From Argopecten irradians (taxonomy: Eukaryota; Mollusca; Bivalvia; Pectinida; Pectinidae): DNA of 64,000 bases. Below are positions 22,401 through 34,424 of the stretch, one piece after another. The notes under the pieces were generated by a model that saw only the letters and a list, made by a program, of their open reading frames with translations, was not told where the DNA came from and ran no database searches. The stretch's first letter is position 1. Every line of letters begins with the position of its first letter. The position numbers were made by a program, and so were the translations under genes. The stretch spans positions 9,982,383 to 10,046,382 of the forward strand of contig NC_091139.1 of NCBI RefSeq assembly GCF_041381155.1, read 5' to 3'.

Positions 22401-25400
22401 ATTTTCATATACTCCATTTCATTGAACTGTTGCAGAAATAAACCGCTCTTTTTAGTCGTCCTGGCTCATCTCCTGTTGATGGACACACATGCAATGGCTT
22501 ACTCTTAATGAGATTATTTATATTTAATGCAAAAAGGATTGGTAAACAATTAACAGATCATAAGTCCAAAGACCAAGGTGAGCTTATGTCATAATGATCC
22601 GTCAACAATTCACATAATCAACTTTGGCTGGTAGCATCCTTTGTGTTGATAATAATATTATGATGAGATTTTGAGAGTTTCATGCTATAATCCATCTATA
22701 GTACCACTACCAATAAACTTCATCTTGTAAACTTTTTTTTCAGGTTTTGAGCTGATACACATGGATGAATTCATAGATGAATTACTGCGAGAGGAACGTG
22801 TCTGTGATATCATCTTGCCAAGAATCCAGGTGAGGACTGGTCAAGTCATTGAATATTCCTGAAACACACAGTTTTCACATCTTACCAACCTCAAAGAATA
22901 TTAAAACTTTCCCAAGAATATAAGACTATTTTCATACAGTAATTGGTATGTGGCTCCACCTAGGTGAGACGGTATTGAGTCCAAAACCAGGGTATTGACC
23001 TATATTTTACTTTTGATCTCAGTTTTAAGAATCTTGTACATGCTCTCTCTTCAACTACTATTGAGGCACTAAAACATAAAATCAGTTCATCTAGCAAGTG
23101 AAATACAACCTTATACATACGGGGGGGGGGGGGGAACAAAAAAATTGTTGGATTAGCGTGTTTATTTGATATTGTCTATTACTTGTGTTGGTTGAATATT
23201 TTTTGGAGAAAACATGAAAATTTAGCATTTTTGTCGAGAAGAGTGATGATTTCTGAATTGTAATTTTGATGTTTACAGAAGCGGACAGTGATGGAGGAGA
23301 GTAACTCACTAGATCCTCGAGTCAGCGCTCTGGAGGAAGATCTGGAAAACATGGACACCTCAGATGATGAGGAAGCTATGGTGAGTGTAAAGTCATTCAT
23401 ACTGTTGTCATGGTGATGTCACCTAATCGTTTATTGCGCATGTCCCTGACTGATAAATACTGTTACAACTGTTTCATTCATCACATTTTAGCCAAAACTT
23501 CTTAAAAAATTATTTTAGCATTTTAGCTCTTCTTGCCATGAAGGGCTTCAGGCATTGTGCAGCATCTGTCAACAATTTCTACAAATTACTCAGGTGGATT
23601 CAAATTTTACTAGATTTGACTGCATGGTTACATTTCTATCGACTGAGGACTCCAAAATGAATACCTGGTTATCTTGATCATTCAGAGCCTGAGGGGAGGG
23701 GGCTAAAGAGTGCAGTTTGGTTCTGATAATATACAGTGATATATGAAAGACTCGCTTCACTGAATTTAAGCGCAATATGAAAAAATAAGTAGCATTCATG
23801 CCGGGACTACAAAAATGTACAAGAAGTTGGCTGGAACCCCCTGGGACTTAATGGATGGAGTAAACAGTGATTATTCAGACTGTTCTAGTGTGTATTAATT
23901 TCTAGTGTTAATCCATATTATGTACTCTTGGTTATTTTAGCATGAAAGGAGTCCTTCACCGGAGAGACGGAGAGGAAATTACAAAGATGTAGACAGACCT
24001 AATCGAAGTCCTTCACCTCGATACGCCCGCAGTCCGTCACCGCACAGCAGGTAATTAAACACCAGACCTTTTTAAGATTTTTACTTTGGGTCAGAATTGG
24101 GACATTTATTGTATGTACCAACACTGATATGACTATTTTAGATCTTAAATAAAAACTTCAACATGAGTTAAGCATACTACCATTTCCACAAACATTCTCA
24201 AACAGTACTCCTGTTTTAAACTCAATTAACATCTGCTAATAAGTCATTAACACCAGTGCAGATGTTATTACCATTGGTGTTGATACAAATGTGTTATCAT
24301 AAATACAGAGCTAAGGTAAACAATGTCAAGGGTTGGTAGTTCATTAGCCATTATTTTTATGCAAGTTTATTGTTTTTTATTTTCAGATTCTAATCGTAAG
24401 CGTTCTCGTACCAGAGACAGAGACCGGGAGAGAATACGGCACAGATCTCCGGGTAAATAATATGTGTTATGTTCACTATACTGATGTGAACTGACTAAGG
24501 TTTGAGGAAGACTTTGGAAAGCTTATTATTGTCGACAATGTACAATCTCGTGAGATTATTATGACAATATACGATGCTTCTGATTTGATATTATAAGATT
24601 TGGCAGGAGATTGAAGATGAAGGAACCACTATGGTCTATTCGTTAAAGTGTCATTCATACTGTTGTCATGGTGATGTCACCTAATCGTTTATTGCGCTTG
24701 TCCCTGACTGATAAATACTGTTACAACTGTTTCATTCATCACATTTTAGCCAAAACTTCTTAAAAAAATTATTTTAGCATTTTAGCTCTTCTTTCCATGA
24801 AGGGCTTCTGGCATTGTGCAGCATCTGTCAACAATTTCTACAAATTACTCAGGTGGATTCAAATTTTACTAGATTTGACTGCATGGTTACATTTCTATCG
24901 ACTGAGGACTCCAAAATGAATACCTGGTTATCTTGATCATTCAGAGCCTGAGGGGAGGGGGCTAAAGAGTGCAGTTTGGTTCTGATAATATACAGTGATA
25001 TATGAAAGACTCGCTTCACTGAATTTAAGCGCAATATGAAAAAATAAGTAGCATTCATGCCGGGACTACAAAAATGTACAAGAAGTTGGCTGGAACCCCC
25101 TGGGACTTAATGGATGGAGTAAACAGTGATTATTCAGACTGTTCTAGTGTGTATTAATTTCTAGTGTTAATCCATATTATGTACTCTTGGTTATTTTAGC
25201 ATGAAAGGAGTCCTTCACCGGAGAGACGGAGAGGAAATTACAAAGATGTAGACAGACCTAATCGAAGTCCTTCACCTCGATACGCCCGCAGTCCGTCACC
25301 GCACAGCAGGTAATTAAACACCAGACCTTTTTAAGATTTTTACTTTGGGTCAGAATTGGGACATTTATTGTATGTACCAACACTGATATGACTATTTTAA

Positions 25401-28400
25401 ATCTTAAATAAAAACTTCAACATGAGTTAAGCATACTACCATTTCCACAAACATTCTCAAACAGTACTCCTGTTTTAAACTCAATTAACTTCTGCTATTA
25501 GGTCATTTAACACCAGTGCAGATTTATTACCATTGGTGTTGATACAAATGTGTAATCATCAATACAGAGTAAGGTAAACAATCAAGGGTTGGTTGTTCAT
25601 TGCCATTATTTTATACAAGTTTATTGTTTTTTATTTTCAGATCTAATCGTAAGCGTTCTCGGGACAGAGACAGAGACCGGGAGAAACGGCACAGATCTCC
25701 AGGTAAATGATAGTGTTTATGTTCACTATTCTGTTGAACTGACTAAGGTTGAGGAAGACTTTGGAAAGCTTTATTGTCGACAATGTACAATTCGTGAGAT
25801 TATGACAGACATGCTTCTGATTTGATATTATAAGATTTGGCAGGAGTTGTTGATGAAGCAGAAACCACTATATCTAGGTCTATTCGTTCAAAAGATGATT
25901 TGGTTTTATTTACAGTAAAATGACAATTTTTAAATCAAGTTAAAATGATATCTTGCAAAAGTAAATTGACATGATTACATAACATTTTAAAAAAGGAAAT
26001 TCATTCTTCTCTTCACTTGGCCGTGATAGGGTAGCCTTACCAAGTGACAATTTATGTGTTGTTCTGTTGGAAGAGGGTAAACTTTTGGTTCTATGTTGTT
26101 CTAACATATTTACCTATTTTGAAAAGTACAGTAGAACAAATTTTTGATAAACATGCTTGCGACAAATTTGTGGTAATAACATAGTTATTTTCAATCCCTA
26201 TCAAGATTGCTGTCAGAAGCTTATAATATATGTATAACAAACTCTTCTTTTAATGAAGCAATTTTGTGTGTTCCCATGCATAGATTCGTTATAACATGTT
26301 TTATATCACAGGTTTTGCACCAAAACAGAAATTAAAATTTTCACAAATCATGTGATTAAACTAGTCTTCCTTTGTACAACTGGGGCCAGAGGTGTTTTGT
26401 CTTTGTATTCAGGTGTCGGAGGATTCCGAGAATGGTACTTAGTCTGTAATCAACCTAGATTTGGTTGAGGATTCTGAGAATGGTGCTTGGTCTGTAATCG
26501 ACCTAGATTTGGTTGAAGATTCTGAGAATGGTACTTGGTCTGTAATCGACCTAGATATGGTTGAAGATTATGAGAATGGTACTTGGTCTGTAATTGATCT
26601 AGATTTTGTTGGAGATTCTGAGAATTGTACTTAGTCTGTATTTGCGCATAATTGACCTAGATTTTGTTGAGGATTCTGAGAATGGTACTTGGTTTGTAAT
26701 TGACCTAGATTAGGTTGAGGATTCTGAGAATGGTACTTGGACTGTGATCGACCTAGATTGGGTTGAAGATTCTGAGATTGGCACTTGGTCTGTAATCGAC
26801 CTAGATTTGGTTGAGGATTCCGAGAATGGTACTTGGTCTGTTATAGACCTAGATTTGGTTGGGGATTCTGAGAATGGTACTTGGTCTGTAATTTACCTAG
26901 ATTTGGTTGAGGATTCTGAGAATGGTACTTGGTCTGTAATTGACCTAGATTTGGCAAAATGTGTTCATGAAGCAGAGAATATTCTAACTCTTTCAGAAAA
27001 CCAGGTTATAAATTAATATAGATGGAGGTCTCCATATTTATATCTTGTATCTGTAGTTTTATTTTGAGTTCAGATTATAGTTTTGTTGTTATGTTAGAAT
27101 TTTTTTGATTGATAGAGAAACTGAACAAGAGAAAGTCAGGTAAATTGGTTGTGGGAATATTGTACAGTCTCCTTCTGGTGTAAGGCCAAAATTGGCTAAA
27201 TTGGGTGTGGGAATATTGTACAATCTTTATCTGGTTTATGGCCATTTTTTTAGTTTCTATTGTCATCATGCACCGTCTGTCGTCGTGCGCCGTGCGTTCG
27301 TCCGCCGTGTGCTGTGCATAAACCTTTAATTCAAACAACTTCTTCTCAATAACAAAAAGGCCCAGGTACTGATATTTGGCCTGTAGCATGCTAGGACCAA
27401 GTTTGTTCAAATGAAGGACCTTGACCTTCATTCAAGGTCACTGGGGTCAAATAGGCTATAATCTTTAAACAATTTCTTCTCAAGAACCAAAAGGCCCAGG
27501 ATACTCATATTGGGCCTGCAGCATGCTGGGATGAAGGGCTACCAAGTTTGTTCAAATGAATGTTCATTCAAGGTCACTGGGTCAAATAGGCATAATCTTT
27601 AAACAATTTCAAAAACCTCATTGAAAATTTTATTCCCAATTTTCCTCATTCAAGGTCACGGGTCAAAATGGCGGATTTGTTAAAATCTTTAAATAACTTC
27701 TTGTGAACTTCTTGTTAATTAAGAGGCCTAGAGACCTGATATTAGGCCTGTGACATGCTTGGATGAAGGGCTACAAAGTTTGTTCAAATGAATAACCTTG
27801 ATCTACAATCAAGGTCACAGGGGTCAAATAGGCTAAAATCTTTAAAAGACTATGTTGTATTGTACTAATAGTCAGATGACCTTTAAGGCCCATGGGCCTC
27901 TTGTTTCATATATTGTAATGTCATTTTTTTTCCTTTCTTTTAATTTTTACTTTGATCTGTAGCTAGTTTGAAGTTAAGAAATATTTGAAGTCACAAAATT
28001 TCTGAAATTTATTTAAAATGTCTTCATTTTGGAAGGTTGAGCCATTTTCCACAAAAGTATTGATATGAAATCATGCTTTCTTTTATGTATAGTCTAATGA
28101 TTTGTCATGGCTTAGCTTTGTGTTTGTAAATCAAACAATATTTTAATTTGAATATGAATCACCTTTGTTTTGATTGGAAATTTGAATATATATCAACCTT
28201 ATCTTTATGTTTTGAAATGAATATTCGAAGCAAAGTTTTTTCTTACAAACCAGCTATGAAATTTATTGTCATGTTCTACATCTGATAGTCAAATTGGCCA
28301 TTGGCATCCACTGTAAAATATTCAGATTTATTTAATTATTTTTACTGATTTTATTTATTTTACAGAGAAATCCAGACATCGTGACAATGATGATGACAGG

Positions 28401-28813
28401 TAAGTTGATCAATACATTATAATCATCCATCATAGGCCCAAGTTGAAAGTTCAAATTTAATTACAATACATGTATTCCCCTTGACGAAAGATTCTGATTC
28501 TTCATGAGGTGATTTTGATTTTATCTTTAATTTTGGTTAGTGTTACAAATTTGCCAATTTAATTTGCAGAAGAAGAAAACACAAAAAACACAAACACGAC
28601 CACAAAGACCACAGAGATCGCCATCACAAGCACTCCGATGATAGTGACCGTCGTCATAAACATTCAGATGACCGTGATCGTGACCGTGATCGCCACAGAC
28701 ACCGGGATAGGGATCGACGGGACAAACACGACAGTGGACTTTCACAGAAAGAACTGGAAATTAAGGAAGCAAATGAACAGAGAGCAAAACTTGGTCTGCC
28801 ACCTTTAAAATAG
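19455..28813 (+). CDS. PRPF38A: pre-mRNA-splicing factor 38A
   Basis: Nine coding exons join in frame: 19455-19584, 21888-22047, 22254-22375, 22744-22829, 23279-23380, 25200-25309 (or its twin 23941-24050), 25641-25702, 28366-28399 and 28570-28813 (TAG). The product is 349 aa; human is 312. It is a nuclear spliceosomal protein of the tri-snRNP/B complex, needed for activation. The PRP38 domain fills about residues 1-180: MANRTVKDAHSVKGTNPQYL, TRIYECRYWKEECFALT, VDKAMEL, GGIYGGN, KPSPFLCL, MLQIQPEKDIVVEF, RALGAFYMRLTG, YKYLEPLYYDYRK and HMDEFIDELL. An acidic stretch (EDLENMDTSDDEEA) follows, then an Arg/Ser and Arg/His/Asp-rich tail ending in QRAKLGLPPLK. The start is fixed by the conserved N terminus. 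The exon 6-7 region is duplicated and the first copy of exon 7 is broken. Introns hold a foldback transposon, a 48-bp minisatellite and a dispersed repeat. Confidence 0.95.
19930..20214 (-). repeat. tRNA-like SINE relics, one split by the foldback element
   Basis: Minus-strand tRNA-like heads at about 19935-20000 and 20130-20214. The second reads ggtagctcaatagagcatcc and has a T-arm-like ccgttcaaatcctgatatgg. Its D-arm end is cut by the insertion at 20215-21260; the missing part (starting tgcagccagtc) resumes after 21271. Confidence 0.55.
20215..21260. mobile_element. 1,046-bp foldback (near-perfect palindrome) transposon with 11-bp target duplication
   Basis: The whole element is one inverted repeat. 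The left end is aggtatttagcacgctgata, the right end is its inverse, and the arms of about 515 bp match with only a few substitutions (for example cctccgtgacgc against cttctccgtgatgc inverted). A centre of under 20 bp lies near 20731-20746. It is flanked by the direct 11-bp repeat acctggatcat (20204-20214 and 21261-21271). Long inverted repeats with 9-11-bp duplications are typical of Mutator-like (MULE) elements, so a non-autonomous MULE is the best guess. It sits in PRPF38A intron 1, inside a SINE relic. The 61-aa ORF at 20791-20976 lies in one arm and is not a gene. Confidence 0.9.
22560..22650 (+). repeat. fragment of the 'gctcacctgg...gagcttatg' dispersed repeat
   Basis: The segment 'ccaaagaccaaggtgagctt atgtcata', then 'ccgtcaacaattcacataat' and 'ggctggtagcatcctttg', matches the start of the larger copy at 30158-30300. 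It lies in PRPF38A intron 3. Confidence 0.6.
23393..24646 (+). repeat. tandem duplication, copy 1 (PRPF38A exon 6 plus broken exon 7)
   Basis: This copy matches 24651-25890 at an offset of 1,258 bp. The first 800 bp or so, including exon 6 (23941-24050), are almost identical. The distal 300 bp, including exon 7 (24387-24452), differ by many 1-5-bp insertions. Exon 7 in this copy is 66 nt instead of 62 and reads AG|A TTC TAA at its start, an immediate in-frame stop. Indel-rich divergence beside near-perfect identity suggests uncorrected long-read error or a retained second haplotype, but a real recent duplication is possible. Confidence 0.9.
24387..24452 (+). pseudogene. broken duplicate of PRPF38A exon 7
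   Basis: Flanked by a good acceptor (TTTTCAG) and a GTAAAT donor, but carries extra bases compared with the intact copy at 25641-25702. If spliced after exon 6 it places TAA as the second full codon. A functional mRNA must skip it. Confidence 0.8.
24651..25890 (+). repeat. tandem duplication, copy 2 (PRPF38A exons 6 and 7, intact)
   Basis: Second unit of the duplication. Exon 6 twin at 25200-25309 and intact exon 7 at 25641-25702 (62 nt) keep the phase chain to exons 8 and 9. Exon 7 encodes SNRKRSRDRDRDREKRHRSP, part of the Arg-rich tail. Confidence 0.9.
26409..26956 (+). repeat. 48-bp minisatellite in PRPF38A intron 7
   Basis: About eleven head-to-tail copies of a 48-bp unit: gaggattctgagaatggtac, ttggtctgtaatcgac, ctagatttggtt. 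Because 48 is a multiple of three, part of the array stays open (26744-27016), giving repeats such as IDLDLVEDSENGTWSV. There is no start context or splice logic for a protein, so it is scored as an array. Confidence 0.9.
27235..27905 (-). repeat. mollusc-type dispersed repeat in PRPF38A intron 7, reverse orientation
   Basis: The right edge carries the head inverted (ttaaggcccatgggcctctt gttt). The body has repeated units with 'cttctcaagaaccaaaaggc', 'gatgaagggctaccaagttt' and 'caaggtcactggggtcaaat'. The left edge has the 'gtctgtcgtcgtgcgccgtg' type tail. Same family as 52314-52780, in opposite orientation. Confidence 0.75.
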
Positions 28814-29407
28814 TGTGTCTAAGGCAATCTTGTAATGAGCTGAATGGTTAATGATCTTGTTATCATTGGTATGACATGGTTTTACTCTAGGCATAGGTTT
28901 ATTTTTTTGACAGTAACTTGCAGAGGATGACCACAATCTTTAAGAATTCAAATTAATAATATCATTGGTGAAGATAGTTTCTTGTTTTAAATTGAAATAG
29001 CTCGTGATCGATGGAAGTGGGTAAAATACTGAAAGCATGTAAAATTGAATGTATGTGATATGATATATGTATGAATTAATGGACAAATACAAAAAAAGTT
29101 TTGAAACAGTGATGACTAATTCCTGCAGGATTCACCCTATCTTTGTAATTAAACGCTGTCAAATTGTCTAGTCTTCTGCAAAGCCCATAAAGATTTAGTA
29201 GGGATTGGATAGTGTTAAAACCAGAGTCAATTTCAGGGTGATTTTTCAAATGCTATTAAACATGAGATTTGTTAATGCTAAATGACACATTAAGGGTACT
29301 AATTTGACCATTCCAGATGTTCAGTTCTAAACGTTTTGTTTGATTGGCTTTAAAGCCTGTTACAATTGCTGAAGAGGTCATATGCAATGTCACACATGTA
29401 ATAATTA

Positions 29408-29413
29408 AATAAA
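29408..29413 (+). terminator. candidate PRPF38A polyadenylation signal
   Basis: AATAAA about 595 bp downstream of the PRPF38A stop codon, followed within 30 bp by T-rich sequence. It is the most plausible signal before the next repeats begin; not tested by transcript data. Confidence 0.5.
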
Positions 29414-29560
29414 CAGTTTTATTGTTCAATGATTTTGACTTTTTTTTTACCTGTCTAATGAGATAAGTGTATCTCTGTGTTCCATTTGCAGATTCATACC
29501 AGTTGTATCAATACAAATCTGCTGTATCTCAAATGAAACGCCCCGTAGCAGTAGAACTGA

Positions 29561-29860
29561 ACCGGTACAAGTGGTTTGTTTTCAGAAGCATACCACTTGG
29601 ATCAAAGATACTGGACTCAAGATTTTTCATTTGTCATTGAAATGTTTTCTTTGTTGAAAGCGAGACAGAGAGTATTTATATCCGATGAAATGACATGGAT
29701 TATTTGTTTCAATGTGTGCCTAAACTACTTAGGTATTACTTTTTTTCCATTTTATTGTTTAACCCAGAAAATACTTGGCTTTTACATTTGAAGCATATCT
29801 TTCATTGGGAAAAATCGAAACACATTCCATTGGTGGTAACGGTACCGTAATAATGCGCTT
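29561..29860. repeat. dispersed repeat, copy A
   Basis: Shares with 55914-56230 the ordered blocks accggtacaagtggtttgtt, ttcagaagcataccacttgg, gacagagagtatttatatcc, atggattatttg and acttggcttttac. About 300 bp, no protein recognised; probably a non-autonomous transposon. Confidence 0.7.
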
Positions 29861-30157
29861 ATGTTACTAAACTGGCACTTTAAAATCCGCAAATGGCATA
29901 GAAACTCCACTTCAAGATGATTGGTTCTTGCACATTTCTAATGACAACTATTTTTAGTTTGGCCCTAGTCAATAGGGGTCCTTAGGAAGGTTAGAGTGGA
30001 CAAGCCTGTTGATTGGATCTGGTATGCATACTAATGTACATAGAAACAAAAGATTCCTTGACCAGGAAAATAACTAGCCCTTGTCTAGACATTGACCTCA
30101 GCTGGAACCAAACATCATGATAAGACAGAGACTACATTAAGTATATAGATAGAGCTT

Positions 30158-31500
30158 ATTAGCTCACCTGGTCCAAAGGACCGAGGTGAGCTTATGGGAT
30201 ACCGCAGCGTCCGGCGTCCGGCGTCCGTCGTCCGTCAACAATCGACTTCTTCTTCTATAACAGCTGGTCGGATTTCAACAAAATTTGACTGGTAGCATCC
30301 TTATGGGCTACTAACTGAAAATTGTACAAATGATGGGGCTGGGCCTGAGGGGCTGGGTCAAAAGGGGTCAGTTTGGCTATTTCCATATAAACGACTTCTT
30401 CTCTGAAACCAAGCATGGGATAGCACCCATAATGCAATGGTAGCATCCTTATAGGGTGGGGATTCAAAATTGTACAATGATGGGGCTGACCCCCGGGGCC
30501 TGTCAAATAGGGGTCAATTTGGCTATTTCAATATATAACGACTTCTTCTCTGATACCAAGCATGGATAGCACCCATAATGCAATGTTAGCATCCTTATAG
30601 GGTGGGGATTCCAAAATTGTACAAATAATGGGGCTGACCCCCCGGGGCCTGAGGGTCGGGGTCAAAAGGGGTCAATTTGGCTATTTCCATATAAACGACT
30701 TCTTCTCTGAAACCAACCATGGGATAGCACCCATAATGCAATGTTAGCATCCTTATAGGGTGGGGATTCAAAATTGTACAAATAATGGGGCTGACCCCCG
30801 GGGGCCTGAGGGGCGGGGTCAAAAGGGGTCAATTTGGCTATTTCCATATAAACGACTTCTTCTCTGAAACTAAGCATGGTATAGCACCCATAATGCAATG
30901 GTAGCATCCTTATAGGGTGGGGGATTCAAAATTGTACAAATGATGGGGCTGACCCCCCAAGGGGCCTGAGGGGCGGGGTTAAAAAGGGGTCAATTTGGCT
31001 ATTTCCATATAAACGACTTCTTCTCTGAAACTAAGCATGGTTATAGCACCCATAATGCCATGGTAGCATCCTTATAGTGTGGGGATTCCAAATTGTGCAA
31101 ATGATAGGGCTGACCCCCCGGGGGCCTGAGGGGCGGGTTCAAAAATTTGGACGACTTCTTCTCTGAAACTAAGCATGGTATAGCACCCATAATGCCATGT
31201 AGCATCCTTATAGTGTGGGGATATTCAAAATGTCAATTTGGCAATTTCCATATAGCGTATGACTTCTTCTCTGCAAACTAAGCATGGTATAGCACCCATA
31301 ATGCAAATTGGTAGCATCCTTGCAGGCTGGGGATTCAAATTGAGCAAATGATAGGCTGACCCGGGGGGCCTGAGGGGCGGGGTCAAGAAGTGGTCAATTT
31401 CCATATAAATGACTTTTTCTCTGCAACTTAACTGGATTGCGCTCATGGAATGCAAATGGTTACATCCCTATAGGGTTTGGATTCAAAATTTTGCAACTTA
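30158..31500. repeat. 'gctcacctgg' dispersed repeat with about 120-bp tandem units
   Basis: The head ttagctcacctggtccaaag gaccgaggtgagcttatggg and the 'gcgtccggcgtccgtcgtcc' segment are followed by about eight tandem units of 115-160 bp. Each holds 'ggctatttccatataaacga', 'cttcttctctgaaaccaagc', 'atagcacccataatgcaatg' and 'ggtagcatccttatagggtg'. Minus-strand ORFs at 30255-31455 are read-throughs of the units and are not genes. Confidence 0.85.
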
Positions 31501-31654
31501 TTAAAATGTAACAATGTAATCTAGGTTAAGATTTTATGCTGTGTATTAACAAAAATAATAAATTTTAATTTTAATTTATTATATTATCTTGTAACAATTG
31601 TAGCCGAGACCAATATTTGCAATCTGATTTAACAAAATGATCAATAACAAGCAA

Positions 31655-31930
31655 GGTGTTATCACTCCATTTTATTAGAAGATCTGACAACATCCCATTA
31701 GGGTTCACATTCTGATGACCTCTATACCCCCTGTGCTTATATTGTCTCCATCTGACTTCTACAACTGAAAATGAAATTATTTCAAACACGAACAAGTTAC
31801 TTGACATCATTGGAAACTTTCATCTTCGTCAAGTTTGAAAGTAATTTGATTGGTCAGATTGAAAGGGTATTAGAATGTGACCCCATGTTAAAGTTCAGAT
31901 CCTCTGTGGTTTGTATTTTGATCAGATTTA
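31655..31930. mobile_element. MITE-like dispersed repeat, copy A
   Basis: Contains 'tcactccattttattagaag', 'atctgacaacatcccattag' and 'ggttcacattctgatgacct', which recur at 55553-55620. The far end (aatgtgaccccatgttaaag) recurs in diverged form near 55820. The pair suggests a non-autonomous element of about 270-300 bp. Confidence 0.55.
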
Positions 31931-32790
31931 AAAAATTGTTAAGAAAATTACACACCATGACCATTGTTAACAAGGTCACAGTGACCTATATTTATATAGT
32001 AAATATAAGCAATGAAAGAGGATTTGTGCTAAACTCTGTTGATTGAAATGAAAACGCAGAGGAAAACTTGTGTTGATTTGATAGTTTTATTGATCGACAA
32101 TAAATAATCTGCAGCTACAGCTGAGATTTTCAATAATAATAAAAAAAATTAACAAAACAATACACACTTTCCATTTTCACTTTTCATTAACATTCACCCT
32201 TACTGCCCCTGAGCAGTATACCATAAACTCTTAACATTCAACCCTTCCAACCCTTAAATCTGTAGTGGATACATCCGTTCTGATCTATGTGGATTAGTCT
32301 ATCCATAGTTTTGAGGGTTGGAAGGATTGTTACAGAGACTTTCACCTTTTACACACTACCACAATGTCAAAAGATCAAAAATGACACTTTTCACTAAACA
32401 TTATGAAATAAACATGTGCTTATGACATAAAATAGTCCCCCATATTGCTAAAAATTGTCTAAAACATCAATGTGTCTTATTCCAAACAAGGCAGCTGTTG
32501 ATTTAGGTCCTGACAAAATTAATGTGCAAAACATGGACAATGTATGACACAAAACATTACACAACATCATGAACAGGGCATTCCTTATCACTGATAACTG
32601 ATGTCGAAGTCCTTGAGACACAAAGCATACAACAATCATGTCTTTATTCTAAAGTTCCAAGGAGAGAACGCCTATATAAGAATAATCTTTCCCATAATGG
32701 GTTTCTCTAAAACAATTTCATGCCTTGTGATTTTGCCCTTCTGGTACCTGAGACACTAAATGAGTAAAATAAACTTAATTTTACAAAGCT
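31931..32790. other. no gene seen
   Basis: Intergenic AT-rich sequence between PRPF38A and the E2-like gene. No conserved exon recognised on either strand. Confidence 0.5.
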
Positions 32791-32796
32791 TCAATT

Positions 32797-34000
32797 CTGT
32801 ATACAAAAGTACATTTCTGTATCCATACCTACAGTTCTGTATCAACAGCTACATTTCTGTATCCATAGCTACAGTTCTGTATCCATAACTTCATCTCTGT
32901 ACCCATAGCTACATCTCTGTATCCATAGTTACAGTCCTGTATCCATAGTTACAGTTCTGTGTCAATAGCTACAGTTCTGTATCCATAGTTACATCTCTGT
33001 ATCCATAGCTACAGTTGTGTCCATAGCTACATCTCTGTATCCATAGCTACATTTCTGTATCCATAGCTACATTTCTGTATCCATAGCTACATCTCTGTAT
33101 CCATAGTCACATTTCTGTGTCCATAGTCACAGTTCTGTATCCATAGTTACATCTCTGTATCCATAGCTACAGTTGTGTTCCATAGCTACATTTCTGTATC
33201 CATAGCTACAGTTCTGTTTCCATAGCTACAGTTCTGTTTCCATAGCTACATTTCTGTGTCCATAGTCACAGTTCTGTATCTATAGTCACATTTCTGTGTC
33301 CATAGTCACAGTTCTGTATCTATAGTTACAGTTCTGTGTCCATAGCTACATTTCTGTGTCCATAGTCACAGTTCTGTATCCATAGTTACAGTTCTGTGTC
33401 CATAGCTACATTTCTGTGTCCATAGTCACAGTTCTGTATCCATAGTTACAGTTCTGTGTCCATAGCTACATTTCTGTGTCCATAGTCACAGTTCTGTATC
33501 CATAGCTACAGTTCTGTATCCATAGCTACATCTCTGTATCCATAGTCACATTTCTGTGTCCATAGTCACAGTTCTGTATCCATAATTACAGTTCTGTGTC
33601 CATAGCTACATTTTTTGTATCCATAGTTACATCTCAGTATCCATAGCTACATCTCTGTATCCATAGCTACATTTCTGCATCTATAGCTACATCTCTGTAT
33701 CCATAGTCACTTTTCTGTGTCCATAGTCACAGTTCAGTATCCATAGTTACATCTCTGTATCCATAGTTGCATTTCTGTGTCAATAGCTACATTTCCGTGT
33801 CCATAGCTACAGTTCTGTATCCATAGTCACAGTTCTGTATCCATACCTACAGTTCTGTGTCCATAGCTACAGTTCTGTGTCCATAGTCACAGTTCTGTGT
33901 CCATAGTTACAGTTCTGTATCCAAAGCTACAGTTCTGTATCCATAGTTACATCTCTGTATCCATAGTTACATTTCTGTGTCCATAGTTACAGTTCTGTAG
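32797..34000. repeat. 20-bp minisatellite, about 60 copies
   Basis: Unit ccatagctacagttctgtat with a few alternating variants (agttctg or atttctg or atctctg; tagctac, tagtcac or tagttac). The variants form longer repeating blocks of 60-100 bp, for example in 33280-33520, so there is higher-order structure from block duplication. No ORF of note. Confidence 0.95.
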
Positions 34001-34424
34001 ATCTATGCTTCTGAAATGGCACATTGTATCAATAAGCTTTCTTTGAGTTAAGACATTCAACATTAAGTTGAGTCTTGGTCTCCATGCTGGTACACTTAAT
34101 TACAATAATAACATATATATATAACCCGGGCAGCAGGCTATTAATAGAATAAATTCTATAGAAGTGCTCTGATCACTGTTGCTTACAAATATACATGCAT
34201 CATAATAACTTAACGATTGGATCACTAATAACAAACATGATCAATGAACAACATAATTTCTAAAGTAAAAACAAACATTTAATGCCTAATTAAATCACAA
34301 TCATTTTATAGACATCCAAAATTGTCACCTGCGTTCTTCCTCATATTTGTAAAACTGTTAACTCACTTTCTGTCTCTCATGGTCTGTACAAATAGTTACT
34401 GTAACATATTGTAGGGAGGTTTGG

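Noticed and set aside
26744..27016. ORF of 90 aa with IDLDLVEDSENGTWSV repeats
   Set aside because: It is the 48-bp minisatellite in PRPF38A intron 7; openness follows from the unit length being a multiple of three.
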